Shown piece after piece: positions 1 through 8,111 of a DNA stretch of 14,639 bases. The stretch covers positions 1 through 14,639 of the forward strand of contig JAUVPO010000018.1 in assembly GCA_030598625.1 (NCBI GenBank), given 5' to 3'. Each line of letters begins with the position of its first letter. Positions within the stretch are counted from its first letter, which is position 1. The stretch comes from Deferribacteres bacterium (GTDB lineage: Bacteria > Nitrospirota > Thermodesulfovibrionia > UBA6902). Under the pieces are notes generated by a model. It was not told the DNA's origin. It made no database searches and saw only the letters and a list, made by a program, of their open reading frames with translations. Position numbers and translations under genes: made by a program.

Positions 1-691
1 CAAGACCGCTTTCAGGAGAATGCGCCTGTTGTCTCAGGTCCCCGGAAGTGCCGGTTGAGATGACCTTTCCCCTGTGGATGATCGCCATCCTGTCGCACAT
101 CTGCTCGGCTATCTCAAGTATATGCGTTGACATGAATATGCACATCCCGTTGTTTCTCGACGCATGCAATATTTCCTTCAGGAGTCTCGCGCCTCGCGGG
201 TCGAGACCGACAAGCGGCTCATCCAGGATCAGCGCCTTCGGGCTGCGCATGAATACAGCCGACAGGTTAAGTCTCTGCTTCATGCCGTGCGAGAAGTTTT
301 CAATGAGCTCATTTTTCCATTCACCGAGCTCGAAAATCTCCAGATATTTCATGCCGCCGTCCCGGAGTTCTTTATCTGTCATCCCGTATATGCCGGCGAC
401 GAATTTCATGTATTCCCACGCCGTAAGTTTTTCATAGAGAATCGGTCGGTCGGGGATATAGCCCATGACCTTTTTCGCGGAGACAGGGTCCTTCAGTATG
501 TCATGCCCGTCGACTGTAATGGTCCCTGAAGTAGGTTTCATGAGACCCATGATCATCCTGATGACGCTGGTCTTTCCGGCGCCGTTGGGCCCGAGAAAAC
601 CGAATATCTCACCTGCCTGAATCTCCAGGCTGACATCATTAACGGCAATATGCTCACCGTATTGTTTTACGAGATGGTCAAGGACTATCAT
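1..691 (-). CDS. ABC transporter ATP-binding protein, 3' end cut by window edge
   Basis: Cytoplasmic ATPase subunit of an ABC transporter, probably of the ABC-2/DrrA/CcmA-like class; the substrate is unknown. My translation from ATG at 691 gives 230 codons open to the left edge. Walker A is GPNGAGKT (residues 34-41). The Q-loop region reads GYIPDRP (77-83), with Asp where the Gln usually sits. The signature is FSHGMKQ (133-139), Walker B is ALILDEP with D-loop GLDP (153-165), and the H-switch is STH (188-190). The ATG overlaps the stop of the upstream transglutaminase-like gene by four bases (ATGA), which suggests translational coupling, and GGAGG six bases upstream is a good Shine-Dalgarno. 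A permease probably follows outside the window. GC content looks higher here than in the upstream gene. The ATPase assignment is secure; the transporter subclass is inference. Confidence 0.93.
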   Translation of the reverse strand, partial: MIVLDHLVKQYGEHIAVNDVSLEIQAGEIFGFLGPNGAGKTSVIRMIMGLMKPTSGTITVDGHDILKDPVSAKKVMGYIPDRPILYEKLTAWEYMKFVAGIYGMTDKELRDGGMKYLEIFELGEWKNELIENFSHGMKQRLNLSAVFMRSPKALILDEPLVGLDPRGARLLKEILHASRNNGMCIFMSTHILEIAEQMCDRMAIIHRGKVISTGTSGDLRQQAHSPESGL

Positions 692-2166
692 AATGCCTCC
701 ATTATATCAATTTTCACATCCCTTATAATTTCCGCATGGGAAACCAGCTCATCGAGGTCCCCCTCTACAAGACGAATATGTGTTACATTAGCCGGGAACT
801 GCCCCATGGACGGGTCCGCGGGCACCCACTGATCAATCCACACCTCAGGCCATATATGAAAATAAAAATGTCCTTTAATATATACAAGCCCTCCCACCAT
901 TCTTGTCGGCAACCCCCCTGCCCTTGTAAAGGCCGTAAACAGCACTGTAGACTCTTTGCCTTCGCCGGCAGGATAATTGAAAACATCCATTGCAGTACCT
1001 ATCTGAAACATGGGTCTTTTTGTAATAGTCAGATACAGGTTAGCTGTAAGGAACCTTGCCAGCCTGAACGCGTTTTTTTCAAGTGCGACAAATTTATCGG
1101 CATTATATATGATCGTATGATGATCACTATGTACAAAAGGGGTGGGCTTCAGAAAAAAGTTAATATCTTTATCTTTCCCCTTGTAAGGCAGTTTATAAGT
1201 CAGTTCTTTCAATGACTCTACCTTCTCCCTGTTTATCTCCAAAAAATCCCCCTTTAAAACCTGGCGGCCCCCATTCAGCAAAGGGTATTCAGACACTTTT
1301 AGTCCTGAAAGCCGAATCTTTAAATAGGAAAGGTCATCCGGATATGATAATTGTTTATCGGCCTTGATTACAGGAATGGAAAGAAAATCAAAAATGCGAT
1401 TATATTCCTTTGATTTGGCTGAATTCTCTGATTCTGATAAATAAAGACGTCCCGAAGGGTCTTTTTCCTTCAGGACAATACCCCCGTCGCTAATCCAGGA
1501 GTAGCTTTCTCCTATCTTTAATACGTATGTTGTAGATACATTTATACCGGTCTTGATAGGAATGAGATCGCGCACTTCAACGATCTCATCCTCAACTTCC
1601 AGCGAAAAAACATCAAGGACCGGGACCTTAAAAAGCTTTCCCTTCTCAAGACCCTGCGCGAAAAGCATATGTTTGACAGTGACGGGCAGGTAAAGCTGTC
1701 CCTGTATTTCCAGTGTCCGGGTACTTTTCTTTTCCCCTGTCTCCAGAAATACTAACAGCAGATTATCTTCATCCAGTTCTCCGTACGACTTAAAATACTC
1801 TTCCCCTGACCGTCTTTCAAACTCAAAGGTCTTTATCCTGTACTCAAGGTCCGTCAGGCATTTAAACTGCGAACTGCCGGTAATTCTTTTACCCTCATCC
1901 GTATTAAAATCAGTTTTACCGGACTGAGTAAACCTGTACTCATCTCCTATTTTCTCGGAAGATGTTTTCATATATCCTATCTTCCTGTCCTGACTGTAGA
2001 CGCCGAACCACTCCTCGCTTTTTTTAAATTGTTCTTCAGAAAGTTTTTGAAGGGGGGAAAACTTGACACCGGAGATGTAATAACGATATACAAGAATAAA
2101 TACAAGACAAATCCAGACACCGATGATCCCCAGTCTTATGAACAGGGAAACCTTTTTTGACATCAC
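688..2166 (-). CDS. Membrane-anchored transglutaminase-like protein, catalytic Cys missing
   Basis: A 492-residue protein with one N-terminal membrane segment (about residues 8-30), a long region I do not recognise (about 35-340), and a C-terminal transglutaminase-like core (about 350-470). The core keeps RAGGLPTR (415-422), the His of FHIWPEVW (H437) and the Asp of PADPS (D451). Where the family normally has GDCxEH, this protein has GEGKES, so the nucleophilic Cys is Gly403. The only two cysteines are C20, in the membrane segment, and C103. It is therefore probably a non-catalytic, perhaps binding, version on the outer face of the membrane. The first codon may be GTG at 2166 or the next codon, ATG at 2163; an AGGTG overlaps both. 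It is the first gene after the promoter at 2213-2242 and overlaps the ABC ATPase gene by four bases. The fold is well supported; the role is unknown. Confidence 0.82.
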   Translation of the reverse strand: MMSKKVSLFIRLGIIGVWICLVFILVYRYYISGVKFSPLQKLSEEQFKKSEEWFGVYSQDRKIGYMKTSSEKIGDEYRFTQSGKTDFNTDEGKRITGSSQFKCLTDLEYRIKTFEFERRSGEEYFKSYGELDEDNLLLVFLETGEKKSTRTLEIQGQLYLPVTVKHMLFAQGLEKGKLFKVPVLDVFSLEVEDEIVEVRDLIPIKTGINVSTTYVLKIGESYSWISDGGIVLKEKDPSGRLYLSESENSAKSKEYNRIFDFLSIPVIKADKQLSYPDDLSYLKIRLSGLKVSEYPLLNGGRQVLKGDFLEINREKVESLKELTYKLPYKGKDKDINFFLKPTPFVHSDHHTIIYNADKFVALEKNAFRLARFLTANLYLTITKRPMFQIGTAMDVFNYPAGEGKESTVLFTAFTRAGGLPTRMVGGLVYIKGHFYFHIWPEVWIDQWVPADPSMGQFPANVTHIRLVEGDLDELVSHAEIIRDVKIDIMEAL

Positions 2167-2212
2167 CTATCTTTTACCCATCTGTTATTATGTTTTAATG
2201 TTTTAACAAGAA

Positions 2213-2242
2213 AATCTATCAAAATATGTCCATGGCTGTCAA
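2213..2242 (-). promoter_or_regulatory. Sigma-70-type promoter for the transglutaminase-like/ABC operon
   Basis: Read on the minus strand, a perfect -35 TTGACA (2242-2237) is followed after 18 bases by TAGATT (2218-2213), which matches four of six positions of the -10 consensus. Transcription would start near 2206, about 40 bases before the transglutaminase-like gene. The position between purF and that gene implies the purine genes and the ABC operon are separately initiated. No clear terminator after purF is visible. Confidence 0.55.
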
Positions 2243-2280
2243 CACCCGGTGAGATATAACATGATTAACCGCTCCTGATA

Positions 2281-3738
2281 CTAAAACATCTTCATTTGCT
2301 CCACGGTGTCCTGAGTTGAAAATACCGGGTATTTTTCATTAAAGCATGCCGCGCAGTATTTCTCCGGATTCCGCACTACCTTCAACAGCCCTTCGAGACT
2401 CAGATACCGAAGGGTATCAGCTGTAGTAAATTTTCTTATTTCCTCAATAAGGTGGGTAGATGCTATCAGTTCTTTTCTGGTCGCCGTATCGATCCCGTAA
2501 AAACACGGGCCCACGATAGGCGGAGAGCTTATCCTCATATGCACTTCTTTTGCGCCGCCGCCTTCCTTTATCATCTTTATAATCTTTTTGCTTGTAGTCC
2601 CTCTCACGATTGAATCGTCGACCACCAGCACCCTTTTGCCTTCAAGGAGCTTTCTGACAGGATTCAACTTTATCTTCACCCCGAAGTGCCTTATCGACTT
2701 CCGCGGCTCTATAAACGTGCGGCCCACATAGTGGTTTCTTATTAATCCGAAATCAAAGCGTATCCCGCTTTCGTCCGAATATCCCAGCGCGGCAGGAACC
2801 CCTGAATCAGGCACGGGGATAACAATGTCGGCGTCAACAGGATTTTCCCTTGCAAGCTGACGTCCAAATTCTTTTCTTATCTCGTCTACGTTGAGATTTC
2901 CAAATATGTTGCTGTCCGGTCTTGCAAAGTATATGAATTCAAAAATGCAGGAGGCCTGTCTCACGGAAGGGAACGGCTTGATGGATTTTATTCCTCCTGA
3001 GCCAATAATCAGCATTTCACCCGGCTCAATATCTCTTTCATAAGTCGCGTCTATAAGGTCAAACGCGCATGTCTCGGAAGCGACAACATATCCGCCGTCA
3101 TACTTGCCGAGGCTTAACGGCCTGAAACCATAAGGGTCTCTTATCGCAATAAGTTCATTTTCGGTCATCAACAAAAGACTGAAGGCGCCGGACAGTCTCC
3201 TTACAGCATCTACAATTCTTTCATACAATCCACCGGCCCTGGAGCTGGCAATCAGATGAACAATCACTTCACTGTCCGACGTTGACTGGAATATCGCCCC
3301 TCTCGCCTCCAGGTCATTTTTTAATTCAACGGCGTTAACAAGATTTCCGTTATGCGCGATTGCAAGCGAACCCAAAGAAAAATTGACCATTATAGGCTGT
3401 ACATTTTTCAGTGAACTTGCACCCGCTGTTGAATAGCGGTTATGTCCTATGGCAATATCTCCCGGAAGGCGCTTGAGTCTCTTTTCAGTAAAAATATCCG
3501 TTACAAGACCCATGGATTTTTCAATGAAAATCTGCCGTCCGTCAGAAGAACAAATGCCGGCGCCCTCCTGTCCCCTGTGCTGAAGGGCATGAAGTCCCAG
3601 ATAGGTCAGGTTTGCGGCCTCAGGATGGCCGAATATCCCGAACACTCCGCATTCTTCATGAAATTTATCAGATGATAATGTCAGATAGGGAGTAGAATAT
3701 ATACTGTTATTGCGAATTAATTTTTTAACGTTCTCCAC
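2281..3738 (-). CDS. purF: Amidophosphoribosyltransferase (glutamine PRPP amidotransferase)
   Basis: Catalyses the first committed step of purine synthesis in the cytoplasm: PRPP plus glutamine gives 5-phosphoribosylamine. The 485 residues comprise an N-terminal Ntn-type glutaminase, with CGVFGIFG beginning at C30 and HRGQEGAGI after it, and a C-terminal phosphoribosyltransferase domain with the PRPP motif VLVVDDSIVRGTTS (D374, D375). Cys30 must become the N-terminus by removal of a 29-residue propeptide, longer than the 11 residues of the Bacillus enzyme. C264, C412, C462 and C465 (CAAC) match the four ligands of the Bacillus-type [4Fe-4S] cluster, so this is the iron-sulfur form. The start is GTG at 3738, supported by AGGAA five bases upstream. 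It lies 51 bases after purL on the same strand and is probably cotranscribed with it. Confidence 0.96.
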   Translation of the reverse strand: MENVKKLIRNNSIYSTPYLTLSSDKFHEECGVFGIFGHPEAANLTYLGLHALQHRGQEGAGICSSDGRQIFIEKSMGLVTDIFTEKRLKRLPGDIAIGHNRYSTAGASSLKNVQPIMVNFSLGSLAIAHNGNLVNAVELKNDLEARGAIFQSTSDSEVIVHLIASSRAGGLYERIVDAVRRLSGAFSLLLMTENELIAIRDPYGFRPLSLGKYDGGYVVASETCAFDLIDATYERDIEPGEMLIIGSGGIKSIKPFPSVRQASCIFEFIYFARPDSNIFGNLNVDEIRKEFGRQLARENPVDADIVIPVPDSGVPAALGYSDESGIRFDFGLIRNHYVGRTFIEPRKSIRHFGVKIKLNPVRKLLEGKRVLVVDDSIVRGTTSKKIIKMIKEGGGAKEVHMRISSPPIVGPCFYGIDTATRKELIASTHLIEEIRKFTTADTLRYLSLEGLLKVVRNPEKYCAACFNEKYPVFSTQDTVEQMKMF

Positions 3739-3789
3739 TAATATTCCTGAAAAAGTATTTTACGCAGAAACACCTTAGTATAACATTTT

Positions 3790-6700
3790 TTAATATCCGG
3801 CTTCGCACCATTTTCCGGCGTTTTGAAACATCTTCAGCCATGGCGATGCCTTCAAGGTCTTCTTCCAGTCTTCAGGCATCCACGGCCATTGCCACTTAAG
3901 AAACGTCCGTTCTGGGTGAGGCATTATTGCCAGGTGCCTGCCGTTTGAAGAACAGAGGCCGGCAATCCCAAAAGAAGACCCGTTCGGATTAAAAGGGTAC
4001 CTCATTGTAACTTCATTATTATCGTCAACGTACCGTATTGGCGCCAGGTTGTTTTCCTCCACCTCTCCGGCAATCTTCTCATCAGGGAAATATGCCCTTC
4101 CTTCGCCGTGCGCAACCCAAATCCCCAATACAGAACCCTCCATGTCCTTTAACATAATTGAAGGGCCCGGCAAAATCTTAACCGTTGAAAAACGGGATTC
4201 AAAGCGTCCTGATGTATTGTGAATAAACCTCGGCTGAATACTGTCCTCAATCCCGGGGTAAGGAACCCATCCAAGAAGCGCCATCAGCTGACAGCCGTTA
4301 CATACCCCAAAGCTGAAGGTATCCTCCCTATCGTAGAAATCCTGAAATTTTATACGGAGTTTTTCATTAAATCTTATGACGCCTGCCCAGCCCTTCGCTG
4401 AATCCAAAACATCCGCGTAACTAAAACCGCCAACAAATGCAACCCACCTGAAATCATCAAGCCTGACCCTGTCCTCGAGAAAATCATTCATTGTTATGTC
4501 CCACGTCTCAAACCCGGACCGGAAAAAAGCCGATGTCATTTCCCTGTCGCTGTTACTGCCCTCTTCACGGATAATTGCGACCTTCGGCTTAATATTGCTT
4601 CCAATCAAGGCAGGCGGCGTATCTTCAGGACTGAAACTCAATTTATAATCAGGAAACCGCCTGTTAAAGTTACTTCCCCTTTCTTCCTCAGCACACTCCG
4701 GATTTGCCTGAAGCCTCTCCAGTTGATAACTTGTCTCTTCCCATATGTCCCTTAATACCCTCATGTCTTCACTAAGAACCGATTCGCCGTTTACGGACAT
4801 TGAAATTTGACCTGAACCGGAAGTGCTCCCTATGACTTCAAAAGGGATTGTTTCTTTCTTTAACATACCGGAAATAATCTCTTCATTTTCAGGCAGGTAT
4901 TCAATTACAAGTCCAAGCTCTTCAGAGAAGAGTAACGGGAATATCACCCCCCCTTGTCCCTCATTGGTAAGGGGGGGATGGAGGGGTATATCAATATCAA
5001 TGCCGCAGTTGCCGGCAAAGGCCATCTCAAGAAGAGTCGTTATCAACCCGCCGTCGCTTCTGTCATGGCCGGAAAGTATAAGGTCCCTGGAAACAAACAT
5101 CTGGACAGCGTTAAAAACGCGCTTAAGAAGTTCAATGTCATCAACATCAGGCGGCTCACTTCCAATCTGATTGTAAACTTGCGCCAGCGCGCTTGCGCCG
5201 AGTCTGTTCTTCCCGTTTCCCAAATCAATGTAAATAAGCATGCTCTTTCCCGGTCTTTTAATATCAGGGGTAACTACTTTCGTGATATCAGGACATGTTG
5301 CATACGCGGATACAACCAACGCGCCGGGAGATTTAACGGTTTCGGTTTCACCTGAAGAACCCCTGACCCTGGCTGCCATCGAAAGGCTGTCCTTACCGCC
5401 GTCAATAGCAATGTTAAGCCCGGTCATAATGTCAGAAAGGGCAACCGCAGCGTCATAAAGTTTTGCGCCCTCTCCGGGCAGTTTCGCCGCCCACATCCAG
5501 TTGCCGGAGCATTTAATATCTTCCAGCGCGCTTATTTTTGCCCAAACCATATTTGTTAATGCCTCGCCGACACACAGCCTTGCCATTGCAGAAGGATTAA
5601 GCAGCGCCTTTACAGGCTGTTCTCCAATTGATATCGCAGCCCCCGTCAAACCGAAATGGCTTTGACCTACAACAGCAACATCGGAAACTGTAAGCTGTAA
5701 TGGTCCCGCACACTGTTGCCGGGCAATTAATCCGCCGACGCTTCGATCAACCTTATTCGTTAAGAACCTCTTTGATCCAACCGACAATAAACGGAGCACC
5801 CTGTCAAGCGCGTCTTTGACAGTTACTCCGTCCGGCAGAACAAGGGATTCAGTCTTTAACGGGACACGATCAAGATAGAACGTCTTTTGAGGCATGTCAC
5901 CCAATATTTTCTCCAACCGCAGATTAACAGGGGTGCTTCCGTCGATTTTATCATAAAGGATTATGAAGCCGTCGCCGGAAATATCTCCGATTACAGCGCT
6001 TGAGACCTTTTCACGCAAACAGAACTTTTGAAACATGTCAATATCTTCCGGCCTGACAAGCAATGCATTCTGCTCCTGATATTCAGCCCCCCATATTTCA
6101 AGCACTGAGAGGGTATTATCGCCAAGTTGAATCTTTCTGACATTTATCCTCGCTCCAGCAGGATAAATAATCTCTTTAACGACATTGCAGTTTCCTCCAG
6201 CGCCCTGATCATGAATGCTGACAATGGGATTATTTTCACCCATTTCAATGCAGGCACGCAAAACCCTGTTCAGTTTATGCTCCATCTCGGCGTCCCCGCG
6301 CTGAACCGCATTAAAATCAAGCTCGGCAATATTTTCTCCCTGTATCATGCTTGAAGCAGCGCCTCCGCCAATGCCGATTCTATAAGCAGGCCCCCCGATT
6401 TTAACCACCAGCATTCCTTTTTCAGGTTCGCCTTTTTCAGTATGCCGGGAATCCATTTGCCCGATTCCGGCAGTAAACATTATAGGTTTAAGCCACTCAT
6501 ATCGTTCGCCGTTCGGCAACCTTACACCAAATGAACGGGTAAATCCCTGAATAACGGGTTCACCGAATTTATTACCGTAATCAGATGCGCCGTTGCTTGC
6601 CTGTATCCCGATTTCGAGCGGAGAAGCCAGGTTTCCCGGATAATCAAACGATCTGTCTTCCCAGGGCAGTTCATAACCGGGGACCAACAGGTTTCCAACA

Positions 6701-7740
6701 CAGTAGGCGGCTGTCCCTGCTATCACCAGTCCACCTCTTCCTGTTGCCTCAACATCTCTGATCCTTCCGCCTGTGCCGGTTTCAGCTCCGGGGAACGGCG
6801 CCACCCCGCTCGGGAAATTGTGAGTCTCCGCAGTAAAGATAGGGTCGTAACGAAGCCGGGTCATTTGAAAACGCGACGGCATCAGAGGATTTTCCGGAAT
6901 TATCGTCCTGATTTCATATCCTTTAATTGAACTGGAGTTATCATTAAATGCAATAATGCTGTTATTCGGATTGGCCTGCAGCGGCTGTCTTATCAAATCA
7001 AGAAGGGAATGTGGAGCCTCTTTGCCTTCAATAACCAGTTTGCCTTTAAAAAACCAGTGCCTGGAATGTTCGCTGTTCGACTGACTTAAGTCAAAACACT
7101 CAACATTTGTAGGATCTCTGCCAATATCTTTAACAAACAGATTGAAGTAATATTCCGTATCCCACCCGTCAAATCCAAGACCCATTTCTTTATTGATTTT
7201 ATCGAGCGCGGATTTCCCCTCTTTTATCAGAGGCACCGGGTATACGGGTTCAGGTTCAATCCCTGCCTTAAAAGAGGACAGCGGTTCAGGATAGCGGCAT
7301 TCCGTCATACGGTCATGGACATCTTGAAGAATACTCTCAATCTGTTCATTACCCGGTACGCCAACTGTTTTCAACAGGTACCTGCGTGAGCGTTCAATAC
7401 GCGTGATTTTTTTTAGCCCACAGGCTTGACATACTGCAACAGCATTTGTCGACCATGCAGTAGTAAAATTCATGCGGGGACCAACCTCGATTATAACTCC
7501 CCGCTTATTGGTCAAAAAACTTTTATCAGAAAAATTATCCGGTCCAAAGGTCTCTGAAAGCAACCAACTCACTATTTTTATCTCATCTTCTGTAACCGGT
7601 CCTATGATCTCAACATTGAAACAATATTCAGTTTCTATGCTTTCTATATCCTGAGAAACCCTATTTCGCAACCTGGATAAAAGACTTTTTCTGCCAGCCC
7701 CTGATAAGGCAGGTGTCCGATAAAAATGTATTAAATCCAT
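3790..7740 (-). CDS. purL: Phosphoribosylformylglycinamidine synthase, one-chain form
   Basis: Step four of purine synthesis: FGAR plus glutamine and ATP gives FGAM. The 1316-residue chain fuses the synthetase (including AETHNFPSGVAPFPGAETG around H307 and HDQGAGGN near 508) to a C-terminal glutaminase beginning near 1035. The glutaminase triad is C1147 (GVCNGC), H1275 and E1277 (MPHPER), so no separate purQ or purS is needed. The reading frame is also open from GTG at 7755, but GGAGA at 7752-7748 lies eight bases before ATG at 7740 and no ribosome site precedes the GTG, so I chose the ATG. Residues 918-935 are encoded by a palindromic repeat and appear to be extra relative to the E. coli enzyme. 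N- and C-terminal sequences look closer to plant PurL than to E. coli PurL. It precedes purF on the same strand. Confidence 0.96.
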   Translation of the reverse strand: MDLIHFYRTPALSGAGRKSLLSRLRNRVSQDIESIETEYCFNVEIIGPVTEDEIKIVSWLLSETFGPDNFSDKSFLTNKRGVIIEVGPRMNFTTAWSTNAVAVCQACGLKKITRIERSRRYLLKTVGVPGNEQIESILQDVHDRMTECRYPEPLSSFKAGIEPEPVYPVPLIKEGKSALDKINKEMGLGFDGWDTEYYFNLFVKDIGRDPTNVECFDLSQSNSEHSRHWFFKGKLVIEGKEAPHSLLDLIRQPLQANPNNSIIAFNDNSSSIKGYEIRTIIPENPLMPSRFQMTRLRYDPIFTAETHNFPSGVAPFPGAETGTGGRIRDVEATGRGGLVIAGTAAYCVGNLLVPGYELPWEDRSFDYPGNLASPLEIGIQASNGASDYGNKFGEPVIQGFTRSFGVRLPNGERYEWLKPIMFTAGIGQMDSRHTEKGEPEKGMLVVKIGGPAYRIGIGGGAASSMIQGENIAELDFNAVQRGDAEMEHKLNRVLRACIEMGENNPIVSIHDQGAGGNCNVVKEIIYPAGARINVRKIQLGDNTLSVLEIWGAEYQEQNALLVRPEDIDMFQKFCLREKVSSAVIGDISGDGFIILYDKIDGSTPVNLRLEKILGDMPQKTFYLDRVPLKTESLVLPDGVTVKDALDRVLRLLSVGSKRFLTNKVDRSVGGLIARQQCAGPLQLTVSDVAVVGQSHFGLTGAAISIGEQPVKALLNPSAMARLCVGEALTNMVWAKISALEDIKCSGNWMWAAKLPGEGAKLYDAAVALSDIMTGLNIAIDGGKDSLSMAARVRGSSGETETVKSPGALVVSAYATCPDITKVVTPDIKRPGKSMLIYIDLGNGKNRLGASALAQVYNQIGSEPPDVDDIELLKRVFNAVQMFVSRDLILSGHDRSDGGLITTLLEMAFAGNCGIDIDIPLHPPLTNEGQGGVIFPLLFSEELGLVIEYLPENEEIISGMLKKETIPFEVIGSTSGSGQISMSVNGESVLSEDMRVLRDIWEETSYQLERLQANPECAEEERGSNFNRRFPDYKLSFSPEDTPPALIGSNIKPKVAIIREEGSNSDREMTSAFFRSGFETWDITMNDFLEDRVRLDDFRWVAFVGGFSYADVLDSAKGWAGVIRFNEKLRIKFQDFYDREDTFSFGVCNGCQLMALLGWVPYPGIEDSIQPRFIHNTSGRFESRFSTVKILPGPSIMLKDMEGSVLGIWVAHGEGRAYFPDEKIAGEVEENNLAPIRYVDDNNEVTMRYPFNPNGSSFGIAGLCSSNGRHLAIMPHPERTFLKWQWPWMPEDWKKTLKASPWLKMFQNAGKWCEAGY
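4945..4990 (-). repeat. Palindromic repeat embedded in frame in purL
   Basis: On the plus strand, CCCCCCCTT (4947-4955) and AAGGGGGGG (4969-4977) form a perfect nine-base inverted repeat around a 13-base loop, flanked by a GGAGGGGTATA tail. In the purL frame it reads PLHPPLTNEGQGG, and on the opposite strand it reads PPCPSLVRGGWRG. These resemble the PPLxKGGxGG translations typical of short intergenic palindromes in several bacterial groups. Neighbouring residues GIDIDI and LFSEELG match PurL of other bacteria; the repeat adds roughly eight residues between them. I see no second copy in this window. The inverted repeat is directly visible; mobile-repeat status is inference. Confidence 0.6.
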
Positions 7741-7776
7741 TGTGATTTTCTCCACAGGAAAAGTATAGCAGTCGCT

Positions 7777-7806
7777 ATTTTATCATTTTTGAAATCTCTA
7801 TGTCAT
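7777..7806 (-). promoter_or_regulatory. Promoter for purL-purF
   Basis: On the minus strand ATGACA (7806-7801, five of six matches to -35) and TAAAAT (7782-7777, five of six matches to -10) are separated by 18 bases. A second possible -10, TGCTATACT (extended form), lies at about 7770-7762. Either would start transcription just before the purL ATG at 7740, and the second would place the alternative GTG at 7755 at or near the transcript end. No purine operator or riboswitch is recognisable in this short leader. Confidence 0.45.
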
Positions 7807-7944
7807 TTCATTTGCACTGCAAACTGCATTTTTTGATTAATACTATTTGCCTGCCTACGTATCTACCATTCAAATTCCACCTAAAGCCCACCGCTGATTA
7901 TACCGATAAAAAGAAGAACGACGGAATACGAAAAGGGGCTAACA

Positions 7945-8106
7945 ATGTATAACTACATGGTTTTGAATGTGTCCGAGAGGAAGCTGCACAAAGATTTCAT
8001 GTCATATTATAAACTCACGCCGTGTGATGACTTTTATTTCGTCTCTATAAACAATCCGGAATTCCTGCGATACCTGGAAGAATTCCTGGAAAGAAGAACA
8101 AATTAA
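7945..8106 (+). CDS. Small hypothetical protein, 53 residues
   Basis: I do not recognise this protein. ATG at 7945 opens 53 codons ending in TAA at 8106, with AGGGG six bases upstream of the ATG as a convincing ribosome site. The product is rich in aromatic residues (six Tyr, five Phe), has a single Cys at 27, no membrane segment or signal peptide, and a C-terminal stretch from about P38 to R51 that looks helical and amphipathic (PEFLRYLEEFLERR). It sits between divergent purL and convergent bioA; its stop is five bases from the bioA stop, so the gap is packed as expected for two real genes. No promoter is clear upstream. A chance reading frame cannot be excluded, but the ribosome site and tight fit argue against it. 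Confidence 0.6.
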   Translation: MYNYMVLNVSERKLHKDFMSYYKLTPCDDFYFVSINNPEFLRYLEEFLERRTN

Positions 8107-8111
8107 AACGC

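Noticed and set aside
77..83. Asp instead of Gln in the Q-loop region of the ABC ATPase (residues 77-83 of the protein)
   Set aside because: Acidic residues at this place are common in ABC-2 and DrrA-like ATPases, so it is not a sign of inactivation.
4823..5355. Plus-strand reading frames of 115 and 133 codons across the middle of purL
   Set aside because: They lie opposite strongly conserved PurL sequence. Their only striking peptide is the palindromic repeat read from the other strand.
7741..7755. GTG at 7755 as the purL start
   Set aside because: No ribosome site precedes it, whereas GGAGA is well placed for ATG at 7740, and a likely -10 at 7762-7767 would leave no leader for the GTG.
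7807..7944. Possible promoter or structured RNA in the gap before the small gene
   Set aside because: I found no -10/-35 pair at usable spacing and no stable stem longer than a few bases.
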